In this document: positions 26,858 to 34,609 of the stretch, piece by piece | How positions within the stretch are numbered: the stretch's first letter is position 1 | Layout of the letters: every line of letters starts with the position of its first letter | Assembly: GCA_964630665.1 (NCBI GenBank) | Contig: CAZVVN010000020.1 | Location: forward strand, 1 to 47,328 | Source: UBA9619 sp964630665 | Lineage (GTDB): Bacteria; Pseudomonadota; Gammaproteobacteria; Arenicellales; UBA868 | Reading direction: 5' to 3' | DNA: 47,328 nucleotides | Program-made: the position numbers and the translations under genes | The notes under the pieces: generated by a model | What the model was told of the DNA's origin: nothing | What the model saw: only the letters and a program-made list of their open reading frames with translations | Databases searched by the model: none

Positions 26858-28185
26858 TGGCTTTCTCTCTGTTCTGCAAGCAATAGCGGCCGACCGAGTA
26901 AGGCGTCGAGCTCCGCCCACAACACAATCTTTCCAAAGTCAGCTTTGAGTGACATCCATATCGCCTCAGCGACTTTGGCCTGTGCATCTCCAAGGTCTGA
27001 TTTCATTTCAAGCTCGTAAAGCGTCCGACTTTTATCCTGGTAGATCGAGCGATAGTCTTCCCGGACGGTGGCGGCATTGTGTTCCAGCTTGTTGATCTCA
27101 AGCCCGTGGAGCAGTTCCAGCAGGTTCAGACGAAGTGCATACTCGCGGCTGGTGAGCTCTGCTTCAGCGCGCTCCAGACGAACATGCGCATCGCTGATCT
27201 CACCCTGGTTAACACGTGTGCCATCGATGATCGGCACCTTGAACTTCAGTGTCGCGCGATAATCGTCGCGTCCACTCGACAGTTCCTGAGCATAGGTTCT
27301 TGCTTCCAGCTCTGCTATAAGCACCGGAGTGGTCAGTCGCTCTGCAGCACGCACGGCAGCCCGCGCGGCTTCGATTCGCTGCCGGGCAGCCTTGATGGAC
27401 GGAGCAGAATCAAGCCCTGTCTCAAGAAGTTCTTCATAATTCGGCAGCACACGGCTGTCATATGCTGATAGATCAGGCATCAAGAGCTGCCGGGACAACT
27501 CGCCCGGGCGACCCATGGCCAGTGCCAGCGCATGGCGGGTCTGTTTTCGCTCCAAATCCCGCCGAGTACGGATGGTCAGAGTTTCCGTGTAGATCGTCTC
27601 CAGTTCCTTGACTTTGACTTCGGTGTGCTCGGCAAACCGTTCGTAGCGATCCCGTGCCCGTTTGAACCGAATGAAGTCCATTGCCAGTTTCTCGTCCGCT
27701 GCCTGGAAATGTCGATCAGCCAGAATCACGGCAAAAAACCGCCGCATCAGTTCTACTTCATGGAGGCGGCGCTCCAGTGCGTATTCCAGTCGTTCACTGT
27801 CCAGTGCAGCGACTGCGGATGCCTGCCTGCTGTCGCTGCGACCGAAATCTGTCAGGCGCTTCCTGACGACAATGCCATAGCGGCTATCGTCATCTAAATC
27901 ATGGCCTGGTGTAGCAGCTTTACTTGCCAGACGAGGCTGCAGATCGGCATAAGCAGTCCAGCCATAACTTGAACGAGCCCGCTCCAGACGGTTGACTGCC
28001 AGATCGACGCGAGTCCGAGCAGAGACCAGTGAGGGGTGGTCCGCATCGAAAAAACTCAGCACGTCCTGCAGCGACAATGGTTCGGGCAACCGTCCTGGCG
28101 CCACCACCTCAGCGGCATAGGCCCCGAGTGAGATCGCCTGAATTGTCAGGCTAAACAGCAGCAGAACTATTGCTTTGGGCCGCAT
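26854..28185 (-). CDS. TolC-family outer-membrane channel protein
   Basis: A 443-residue outer membrane factor. Residues 1-24 are a signal peptide (cleavage after AYA). The rest is mostly long amphipathic helices in two similar halves, the TolC-family pattern, with few cysteines. It overlaps the adaptor gene by four bases, so the two are co-translated. The thioredoxin-like gene lies 51 bases upstream on the same strand. The substrate is unknown. Confidence 0.85.
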   Translation of the reverse strand: MRPKAIVLLLFSLTIQAISLGAYAAEVVAPGRLPEPLSLQDVLSFFDADHPSLVSARTRVDLAVNRLERARSSYGWTAYADLQPRLASKAATPGHDLDDDSRYGIVVRKRLTDFGRSDSRQASAVAALDSERLEYALERRLHEVELMRRFFAVILADRHFQAADEKLAMDFIRFKRARDRYERFAEHTEVKVKELETIYTETLTIRTRRDLERKQTRHALALAMGRPGELSRQLLMPDLSAYDSRVLPNYEELLETGLDSAPSIKAARQRIEAARAAVRAAERLTTPVLIAELEARTYAQELSSGRDDYRATLKFKVPIIDGTRVNQGEISDAHVRLERAEAELTSREYALRLNLLELLHGLEINKLEHNAATVREDYRSIYQDKSRTLYELEMKSDLGDAQAKVAEAIWMSLKADFGKIVLWAELDALLGRPLLLAEQRESQ

Positions 28186-28236
28186 GTGCAGAATTCCCGC
28201 CCTACATCCACATCCCGGGGCTATCAGTCCCCAGGA

Positions 28237-28782
28237 TCATGACGAAGAATATTGTCGACGTCGCCGCTTGTGTCGTGAAAACGTTTCCTCAACATAATGG
28301 CCTTCGACAACGTATTCACCGAGCCAGATGAACTCCTGCGCATTACGTGTCGAACCGGTGTAGCGAGTTATCACAGTACCGTCATAACTGAAGAACAGAA
28401 ATGCCGGAGTGGCTCGAATCCGGTTGTGTTTCAGTGCAAACTCGGTCTCGGTATGTGCTGCACCATCAAATCCCACGACCATACCGTCGCCCCCAGCCTT
28501 CAGGTTCAGGATTCGGAAGTGGGTACGGTAGTAGTCTTGCACCTGTTTCTGGTTCAGCACCGTTTCCTTCATCCGCGTACAAAAGGGACAGAAATCGGTC
28601 TCAAACATCACCAACACCCCGACCAAACCCTGTTCCCGAGCCGCTTCACCTTCTTCTTGCAGATCGTTAAAGCTGTCTTGAAAGAAAAACACCATGGGAT
28701 CCCGGACCTCACCCGTTTCAGCAAGAGTGATTCCCATACTCATCAGAAGGGTGGCCAGGACAAGATTCACACTCTGGAACAT
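28237..28782 (-). CDS. periplasmic thioredoxin-fold protein (CPFC)
   Basis: A 181-residue protein with a signal peptide (about 1-21, ending TLA) and a thioredoxin fold. The active-site pair CPFC is at 65-68 within FETDFCPFCTRM. A cis-proline motif follows (RATPAFLFF). The size and layout resemble SoxW/thioredoxin-7-type reductants of the periplasm, a link to sulfur chemistry that is only suggestive. The ATG at 28782 is used because it begins the signal peptide; an ATG at 28815 would add eleven polar residues. The basic tail (RHKRRRRQY) is unusual. Confidence 0.82.
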   Translation of the reverse strand: MFQSVNLVLATLLMSMGITLAETGEVRDPMVFFFQDSFNDLQEEGEAAREQGLVGVLVMFETDFCPFCTRMKETVLNQKQVQDYYRTHFRILNLKAGGDGMVVGFDGAAHTETEFALKHNRIRATPAFLFFSYDGTVITRYTGSTRNAQEFIWLGEYVVEGHYVEETFSRHKRRRRQYSSS

Positions 28783-28934
28783 TCGATTTTCTTTGCCTTT
28801 GTTCCGTTGGGCCACGGTGCTCGGCTATCGTTGCCGGTGGATCGCCGAACGGACAGTAAATTTACTACAGACCCTCATCGAGTGTCCTGCCGTCTTGTCT
28901 GGTCCGCCGGTTGTTGGAATCTCGAATGGCTCTA

Positions 28935-29788
28935 TTATTGCCCGTTGGGTTTATCAACCCCAGCTTCCTCTGCCTGTTGCCCGACAGATAACTGGGCTGT
29001 CACACAGGCACCAAACAACGTCACATACAAGAAAAACAGAACCCAGACAAAGAATACCGGGATGGTCCAGAGTGCACCATAGATTACCTGGTAGAGTTCA
29101 AAATCGGAGACATACCAGGCAAAGTCCCTTTTAATGACTTCAAGGAGTACCGTCGAGATTAAAGCGCCGATTACTGCCGGTCTGTACGGTATGGAACAGT
29201 TAGGTAACACCCGATATAGAACTACAAAGCCACCGAATTCGATCAGCACTGAAAACCACCTGAACAACTGCCCATACACGTAAGATGCTGCAGGGATCGC
29301 CTGACCTTGTGGAAAGTAGAGCAGATGGTAGGCGGCCCAGAACACAATTACCGTAACGACCGGGCCCACCCCGATCATCGTCAGACACACCGCCAGGCGC
29401 CGACCCAGTCCTCGACCTTTTCTGACCCGCCAGATTTCGTTGAAGGCGTCTTCGATAGTGGACAAAAGGAAAAGAACACTCACCAGAAGCGCGGTCAAAC
29501 CAAGCATCGGTAGCGAGTGTGCCTGGTCGGCAAAGTCGTGCAGGTAGGCGCTTACCTGGTCCCCCGCCGCCGGCATGAGGTTGTTGTAGACGAAACCCTC
29601 CAGCATGCTCGTCCAGACCGAAAAGTGGGAAACAGAGCAAGAACCTAGAAAGTCACAGTCAACAGTGGCACCAACGCCAACAAGGAAGTAAATGCAAGCG
29701 AAGCCGCGGTTCGAATGGTGCGCCCACTCTGTATACGGCACCATATCCCCTGGGCCAACAGCAATGAACGGGCAAGATCAGCTGGCAC
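28935..29788 (-). pseudogene. YihY/BrkB-family membrane protein gene, broken by stop and frameshift
   Basis: From a GTG at 29788 (AGGGG eight bases upstream) the frame encodes a UPF0761-type N-terminus including AASLAFTSLLALVPLLTVTF. It then meets TAG at 29645-29647. The same frame goes on with VLALFPTFRS, again as expected for the family. Near 29611-29620 the reading must shift by one base to reach WTSMLEGFVYNNLMPA and the normal C-terminal half (five or so membrane helices, to 28935). Two separate lesions point to a decaying gene, though assembly error is possible. The family is an inner-membrane protein of unclear role. A shorter open frame from 29744 uses a wrong N-terminus. Confidence 0.85.
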
Positions 29789-29803
29789 GTCAGGACCCCT
29801 GAC
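29789..29803. promoter_or_regulatory. inverted repeat covering the ribosome-binding site of the broken gene
   Basis: GTCAGG-ACC-CCTGAC is a perfect 6-base inverted repeat. On the minus strand it contains the AGGGG ribosome-binding site and ends directly before the GTG start, so folding would hide the site. Confidence 0.4.
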
Positions 29804-29806
29804 AAC

Positions 29807-29832
29807 AAAAAAGGCCCCTGGCGGGGCCTTTT
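29807..29832 (-). terminator. intrinsic terminator of the LysM lipoprotein gene
   Basis: AAAAGGCCCC pairs with GGGGCCTTTT around a TGGC loop. On the minus strand the stem is followed by six T residues, a textbook Rho-independent terminator. It lies 50 bases after the LysM gene and in front of the broken YihY gene. Confidence 0.88.
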
Positions 29833-29881
29833 CGATCAGCCCGAAGATGACTCACACAACGGTCGATCTTCCAGCGATTGT

Positions 29882-30691
29882 TCAGTTGTATGAAGGACGG
29901 GCCCGGGACTGCGACTGCGCCTGCTCGATCCCGAGGATTGAGGCTTCAGAGACCCGCAGCGCGATTCGCATGGCCTCATCCAGGTCACCGGTCTGAAGCT
30001 TCTGACCCGCCACCCGCAGCAACTCATCCAAGCTAACCGCACTGCCACCGGTCGAGAAGTCGACCATTCGCCAGACGGCCCCGGCGAGCCTCGCTCTGCC
30101 CAGGTCATCACCCGCCCGCGCGACCGCCTGCTCCACTTCCTGGTGGATCACTTGTGAGCTTTGAGCCTTTGCAAGGTATTCGAGATCCGAACTTTCGGTC
30201 ACCCCCAGCGACCAGGCCCCACGGGTCTTGGCATGATCGATCGCCTGCTGGATCTGATGCTCATTCGCATCGCGATCAATATGCAGAACCTGTCCAGGAT
30301 AGATCAGATCGGCGTCTTCGATCTCACCTCGGTTTCGCTTGAACAGCAGCGGCCACTGATAGGGATCTCCATAAACCTGTTGCTGAGACGAGATACCCCA
30401 CAGGTGGTCACCGGCCTGAACGACATACCGGTTGATCAGTGACGGTTGACCGTCACTGTCCGCCATGAGCGCATCGATGGCCGCAGCTAAGGTAGCGCGA
30501 CTTGAGTCATCGGCAGCCGGTGTAGTCGTCGAATCAGAAGTTGAGGTACTGTCGGACGAAGGGGCAGCCGCTGCCGCAGTCGCCGTACCGGCTTCCAGTT
30601 CCGTAGGCTTGGCGGTCACACAGCCAGTCGCCACAAGGGCAACCGCAGACAGAGCAAAGAGAATCCGCACAGCACTGAAAAATTTGGTCAT
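29882..30691 (-). CDS. LysM-domain lipoprotein
   Basis: A 269-residue lipoprotein: signal peptide with lipobox VATGC (Cys24), then a low-complexity Ala/Ser/Thr linker (about 30-65), then a LysM peptidoglycan-binding domain (YVVQAGDHLWGIS to GQVLHI, about 89-138), then a helical C-terminal region (about 145-255) of a type seen with LysM in gammaproteobacteria (DUF4398-like). It likely tethers the outer membrane to the wall. The ATG at 30691 is chosen because it starts the signal peptide; the frame from GTG at 30721 adds ten residues. It is divergent from arsC and ends in a strong terminator. Confidence 0.88.
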   Translation of the reverse strand: MTKFFSAVRILFALSAVALVATGCVTAKPTELEAGTATAAAAAPSSDSTSTSDSTTTPAADDSSRATLAAAIDALMADSDGQPSLINRYVVQAGDHLWGISSQQQVYGDPYQWPLLFKRNRGEIEDADLIYPGQVLHIDRDANEHQIQQAIDHAKTRGAWSLGVTESSDLEYLAKAQSSQVIHQEVEQAVARAGDDLGRARLAGAVWRMVDFSTGGSAVSLDELLRVAGQKLQTGDLDEAMRIALRVSEASILGIEQAQSQSRARPSYN

Positions 30692-30711
30692 AGCATCACT
30701 CACGAGTGGGG

Positions 30712-30725
30712 TTTTGTGCACAAAA
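30712..30725. promoter_or_regulatory. perfect palindrome TTTTGTGCACAAAA
   Basis: A 14-base perfect palindrome lies 20 bases upstream of the LysM start in the 126-base gap to arsC. It looks like a dimeric regulator site. Which protein binds is unknown, and it could also be chance. Confidence 0.45.
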
Positions 30726-30817
30726 TCAGTGCCTTCAGCACGATGTCACGGTTGTGTTCAGCACATTCGCAAACTAACATCGGGCTCTATCTCTGTCAAG
30801 AAATTCCGAGGTGCTAA

Positions 30818-31159
30818 ATGTCGCTGGTGATCTATCACAACCCCCGTTGCTCAAAGTCCCGAGCAACTCTGGCACTGCTTCAGGAAAAGGGCCACACACC
30901 GCAGGTCATCGAGTACCTGAAAGAACCACTGGAGAGCAGCACTATTTTAGAGCTGGCGCGCAAGCTTGGCGTGCCCGTGGCGGACATGATCCGGAAAACT
31001 GAAACACCGTACCAGGACCTCGGCCTTGCCAGTGCCGACGAGAGCACGCTGACTTGCGCCATCTGCGAGAACCCGATCCTCCTGCAGAGACCCATCGTGG
31101 CCACAGAGAAGCACGCGGTGATCGGTCGCCCACCGGAAAATGTGCTTTCGATCATCTAA
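30818..31159 (+). CDS. arsC: ArsC-family arsenate reductase (glutaredoxin type)
   Basis: A 113-residue protein of the ArsC/Spx fold. It reduces arsenate to arsenite with glutathione and glutaredoxin. The catalytic cysteine is Cys11 in HNPRCSKSR, and the QRPIV block follows at about 89-93. GAGG lies six bases before the ATG. No arsenite exporter or ArsR gene is nearby, so a different housekeeping role is possible, as for other stand-alone members. Confidence 0.9.
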   Translation: MSLVIYHNPRCSKSRATLALLQEKGHTPQVIEYLKEPLESSTILELARKLGVPVADMIRKTETPYQDLGLASADESTLTCAICENPILLQRPIVATEKHAVIGRPPENVLSII

Positions 31160-31163
31160 TCAT

Positions 31164-31400
31164 TCACGATGGGATGCTCTCGAATCTTAGCGGGCCTGGC
31201 AACCATCGACAGCACTCGCGTATAAGAGCCTTTACAGAGCCTTCAGACGAACTGTACACCTGGCTGACAGAAGGATCGACAGTGAGAGTCAGAGCGGTGT
31301 CCCCACTCAACGCAAAATAGAAGCATGCGTGTTCGCTGTCGATCGATCCCAACAGCACAGTCGCTACCGGGTCCCTCTGTGCAGCTCTGAGACGGGTCAC
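31164..31400 (-). CDS. possible 78-residue protein coupled to hda
   Basis: A frame starting at GTG 31400 overlaps the hda stop by four bases (GTGA) and ends at 31164, five bases from the convergent arsC. The predicted product has a mixed composition (Leu, Ser, Thr) and no signal peptide, no clear transmembrane helix and no motif I recognise. The overlap suggests translational coupling in the pgsA-hda chain, but the frame might be open by chance. Confidence 0.4.
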   Translation of the reverse strand: MTRLRAAQRDPVATVLLGSIDSEHACFYFALSGDTALTLTVDPSVSQVYSSSEGSVKALIRECCRWLPGPLRFESIPS

Positions 31401-32107
31401 CTGTCAGAAGAAGTGACTTCCTTCTCTAGTTCTTTGATGAACGGCACCGTGATCCGTCGCTGGCGGCTAAACGCCGCCTGATCGATTCGATCCAGAATTC
31501 CAAATAGTACAGCGCTGTCCCGCGGCGCCCTGCGAACAAGATACCGGCTGACACTGTCAGGCAGTTCAAACCCCCGCATAGAGGCGCGCAGGCGCATCGC
31601 TGCGGGCAGCATTTCGTCGGCCAGAGGTCGCAAGCGATATGCACCACCGGCCGCCAGCCTGGTGGACAGATCCGCAAGTTTGAGTTCCAGTCCTGCAGGG
31701 GGCTGCAGAGCAGCAGCAACCAGCACACCACGACCACCAGCCAGGCGTTCGTAGAGCTCCAGGATGCTTTCTTCCCATTCCTGATCCCCGGCGATCTGGT
31801 CAAGGTCGTCCATACACACCACCGTGTCGGCATTGAGTTGCGCCACCAGCTCGGGACCGACCCCGGGTGCACCGGCAGGTACATAGACTGTGAGTCGCTG
31901 GTGATCGATGGTCAGGCGGCTGAGGGCCTGTAACAGATGCGATTTTCCGCTTCCAGGGGGCCCATGGATAAACAAAGTCGGGCTCGGGCGCTCCTGTTCA
32001 GGAACCGATCGGACCGCGGCAAGGACCTCTTCATTACCTGCGGCAAAAAAGTTGTCGAACGAAACGCTGTCCGACAGGCGAAGCGGTAGGTTCAGTTGTC
32101 TCGTCAT
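31397..32107 (-). CDS. hda: DnaA regulatory inactivator Hda
   Basis: Hda is a AAA+ relative of DnaA that, with the DNA-loaded sliding clamp, promotes hydrolysis of DnaA-bound ATP and prevents over-initiation. The 236-residue protein begins with the clamp-binding QLNLPL motif (residues 4-9). The Walker A is GPPGSGKS (about 50-57) and Walker B is CMDDLDQI. It lacks the DnaA DNA-binding domain, as expected. The start overlaps the phosphatidyltransferase stop by four bases (ATGA). Confidence 0.93.
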   Translation of the reverse strand: MTRQLNLPLRLSDSVSFDNFFAAGNEEVLAAVRSVPEQERPSPTLFIHGPPGSGKSHLLQALSRLTIDHQRLTVYVPAGAPGVGPELVAQLNADTVVCMDDLDQIAGDQEWEESILELYERLAGGRGVLVAAALQPPAGLELKLADLSTRLAAGGAYRLRPLADEMLPAAMRLRASMRGFELPDSVSRYLVRRAPRDSAVLFGILDRIDQAAFSRQRRITVPFIKELEKEVTSSDR

Positions 32108-32676
32108 AGGGTCGTGTCGGACCCGGTGTTTGCACCGTTTGTCTCGCTTGAGCGGATAAACAAGAGGTAAACGTAATGAAAGCCGCTCAAAAGTGTTGTC
32201 AACGCGACCAGTCCGATCAGGCCATCGGTCAGGATCTTGATATCGAGCCAGCCAATACGGTCGACCATAACATCAATCACCAGGATGATCTGCAGTACCG
32301 TGTTGGCTTTACTCAACGGGCTTGGTTGTATCGGTACAGGTCCATGCGGGGTGTGCAGTATGAGGAAACCTCCGATAATGCAAATGTCACGAAAGCCTAT
32401 CAGCAGCAACAGCCAGAACGGCAGGTCACCAAGGAGAACCAGTACCACGTAAGTGCTGACGATGAGCATCTTGTCGGCCAGCGGATCAAGGATGGACCCC
32501 AGGTGAGAAACACAATCGAATCTCTTGGCGATCCAGCCATCGAGCCCATCGGTGACTCCAGCCGCCAGAAACACCGCCAGCGCGACCACATACTCACCGT
32601 CTTTGAGAAACAGAATCAGAACCGGCACTGCACCGATCCTGAGCAGTGTCAGCAGGTTGGGGATTCTTGAGAGCAA
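32104..32676 (-). CDS. CDP-alcohol phosphatidyltransferase (PgsA-like)
   Basis: A membrane enzyme of phospholipid synthesis that joins CDP-diacylglycerol to an alcohol, probably glycerol 3-phosphate or a related acceptor. The 190-residue protein opens with IPNLLTLLRI and has the family signature D43-x2-D46-G47-x2-A50-K51 with G60, D64 and D68; the usual Arg after Ala is Lys here, followed by Arg52. About five membrane helices are present. The start is TTG at 32676. A main pgsA gene elsewhere cannot be excluded. It is co-translated with hda. Confidence 0.85.
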   Translation of the reverse strand: MLSRIPNLLTLLRIGAVPVLILFLKDGEYVVALAVFLAAGVTDGLDGWIAKRFDCVSHLGSILDPLADKMLIVSTYVVLVLLGDLPFWLLLLIGFRDICIIGGFLILHTPHGPVPIQPSPLSKANTVLQIILVIDVMVDRIGWLDIKILTDGLIGLVALTTLLSGFHYVYLLFIRSSETNGANTGSDTTL

Positions 32677-32748
32677 ACGGGCCTACCGGACAAAATGAAA
32701 TTAGATGGGTCCTGGTCAACAACACCCCCGAGCGGTAGATTGTACAGG

Positions 32749-32762
32749 TCGACTATCGTCGA
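32749..32762. promoter_or_regulatory. inverted repeat TCGAC-TATC-GTCGA between the phosphatidyltransferase and purM
   Basis: A perfect 5-base inverted repeat with a 4-base spacer lies in the 170-base divergent gap. It does not resemble the E. coli PurR box. It is listed only as a possible operator. Confidence 0.25.
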
Positions 32763-32846
32763 GTCATCGAACAAGTCCCGATTCGGGCCAGACATACGAT
32801 ACCATAAGGTCTCGCGCAACTCGGAAACTCAGATCTTCCCCTGCAG

Positions 32847-33887
32847 ATGACAGGTAAACCTTCATCGTCGCTCGATTACCGGACCGCCGGTGTTGATATA
32901 GACGCCGGTGAGAGCCTGGTACAAAGGCTCAAACCGTTGGTGGCATCGACCAGCCGAGAGGGCTGCATTGACACGATTGGCGGGTTTGGCGGGCTCTTTG
33001 AACTGCCTATCGCCCGCTACCAGGAGCCGGTGTTGGTATCGGGTACCGATGGTGTCGGTACAAAACTGAAACTCGCTTTTGAAATCGGATGTCACGATAC
33101 CATCGGTATCGATCTGGTGGCGATGTGCGCCAATGACGTCCTGGTCTGCGGTGCCGAGCCCCTGTATTTTCTCGACTATTTCGCTACCGGCAGACTGTCA
33201 CAGGACCAGGCTGAATCCGTCATCTCCGGGATCGCCCGCGGCTGCCGGCTTGCCCGGCTGGCACTGATCGGCGGGGAAACAGCCGAAATGCCGGGAATGT
33301 ATCGTAACGGTGAGTACGACCTCGCCGGATTCTGTGTCGGTATCGTCGACAAATCTAGAATCATCGACGGTCGCAAAATTCGCGATGGAGACAGAATTCT
33401 GGGTCTGGCAAGTTCCGGTATTCATTCCAATGGTTATTCCTTAGTACATGCGGCCCGGGAGTGTTGCAAGGCTTCTCTGAAACAACCGTTTGAAAATACA
33501 ACACTTGGGGATGCCCTGTTGACACCGACCCGGATCTACGTCAACTCGATACGTGGGCTGCTCGAGGAAGTGGACGTCTGCGCGATGGCCCACATTACCG
33601 GTGGTGGGCTTGCCGGTAACGTCAAGCGTGTAATACCTCCCGGGCTGGAAGCTGTAATGAATCAGAACCGCTGGCCACAGCCCGGCATCTTTGAGTGGAT
33701 TCGCGAGAATGGTCAGATCGAACCAGCTGAAATGCTCCGTACATTCAATTGTGGTATCGGCATGATCGTGGTTGTTCACCCCACTGATGAATCCAGGGCG
33801 CGTACGCTGCTCGAAGCCGGTGGAGAAACTGTCTTCGATATCGGCGAGATACAACCCGGCGCGCGCGGGGCGGTCGTTGAGCGATAA
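32847..33887 (+). CDS. purM: phosphoribosylformylglycinamidine cyclo-ligase
   Basis: PurM closes the imidazole ring of AIR in purine synthesis using ATP. The 346-residue product has the usual length and motifs: SLDYRTAGVDIDAG at the start, GTDGVGTKLKLA (about 65-76), GGETAEMPGMY (about 146-156) and ITGGGLAGNVKR (about 250-261). It overlaps purN by 11 bases. The ATG at 32847 has no strong ribosome-binding site but fits the family N-terminus. Confidence 0.96.
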   Translation: MTGKPSSSLDYRTAGVDIDAGESLVQRLKPLVASTSREGCIDTIGGFGGLFELPIARYQEPVLVSGTDGVGTKLKLAFEIGCHDTIGIDLVAMCANDVLVCGAEPLYFLDYFATGRLSQDQAESVISGIARGCRLARLALIGGETAEMPGMYRNGEYDLAGFCVGIVDKSRIIDGRKIRDGDRILGLASSGIHSNGYSLVHAARECCKASLKQPFENTTLGDALLTPTRIYVNSIRGLLEEVDVCAMAHITGGGLAGNVKRVIPPGLEAVMNQNRWPQPGIFEWIRENGQIEPAEMLRTFNCGIGMIVVVHPTDESRARTLLEAGGETVFDIGEIQPGARGAVVER

Positions 33888-34515
33888 GGACAATGCCTGT
33901 CGCCTGGTAGTTCTGATTAGCGGCAGCGGCACGAATCTGCAGGTCATCATCGATCAGTGTGCAGATGGAGAAATTCCCGGCCGGGTAGTCGGGGTCATCA
34001 GCAATGAGCCTTCTGCACGAGGGCTGGAACGATCCGCTCATGCCGGCATCCCGGGAGTCGTCATTGACCACCGCGATCACAAAACAAGAAACGACTTTGA
34101 GGTCGCTCTGGGCCGGCAGATTGACAGCTACAAACCCGATCTGGTCATCCTGGCTGGATTCATGCGCATCCTCGGCACCAACCTGGTGCGGCGCTATCAG
34201 GGCCGGATGCTTAATATCCACCCCTCCCTGTTGCCGGACTACCCTGGTCTGAACACGCATGAGCGGGCTGTCGCTGACAGCATCACGGAACACGGTGCCA
34301 CGGTACATTTTGTTATTCCGCAACTCGATGCCGGACCGATCGTCGTTCAGGGACGTGTTCAGGTTTACCCCAGCGACACACCGACTACGCTGGCCCAGCG
34401 GGTCCATAAAGTCGAGTACCAGATCTACCCACAGGCGATCCGCTGGTTCGCTCAGGGGCGCCTCACGTTGCAGGACAACTGCGCCTGCCTGGATGGTGTA
34501 CCCATCGGGCTCTGA
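33877..34515 (+). CDS. purN: phosphoribosylglycinamide formyltransferase
   Basis: PurN transfers a formyl group from 10-formyltetrahydrofolate to GAR. The TTG at 33877, overlapping the end of purM, gives a 212-residue protein beginning just before LVVLISGSGTNLQ. Catalytic residues are visible: Asn and His in MLNIHPSLLPDYPG and the Asp in QLDAGPIV. An open frame extends 35 codons upstream, but that part is purM in another frame. No ATG fits. Co-translation with purM is clear. Confidence 0.94.
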   Translation: MSDKDNACRLVVLISGSGTNLQVIIDQCADGEIPGRVVGVISNEPSARGLERSAHAGIPGVVIDHRDHKTRNDFEVALGRQIDSYKPDLVILAGFMRILGTNLVRRYQGRMLNIHPSLLPDYPGLNTHERAVADSITEHGATVHFVIPQLDAGPIVVQGRVQVYPSDTPTTLAQRVHKVEYQIYPQAIRWFAQGRLTLQDNCACLDGVPIGL

Positions 34516-34609
34516 GGTGAAAGGTCCCGCGGTGCACTGCTCTGGGAAGGGAGGTGGGTACTTGACTATGCGCCGTGACCCGACCCTGGCGTGTTCGAGT
34601 GCTCGGCAG

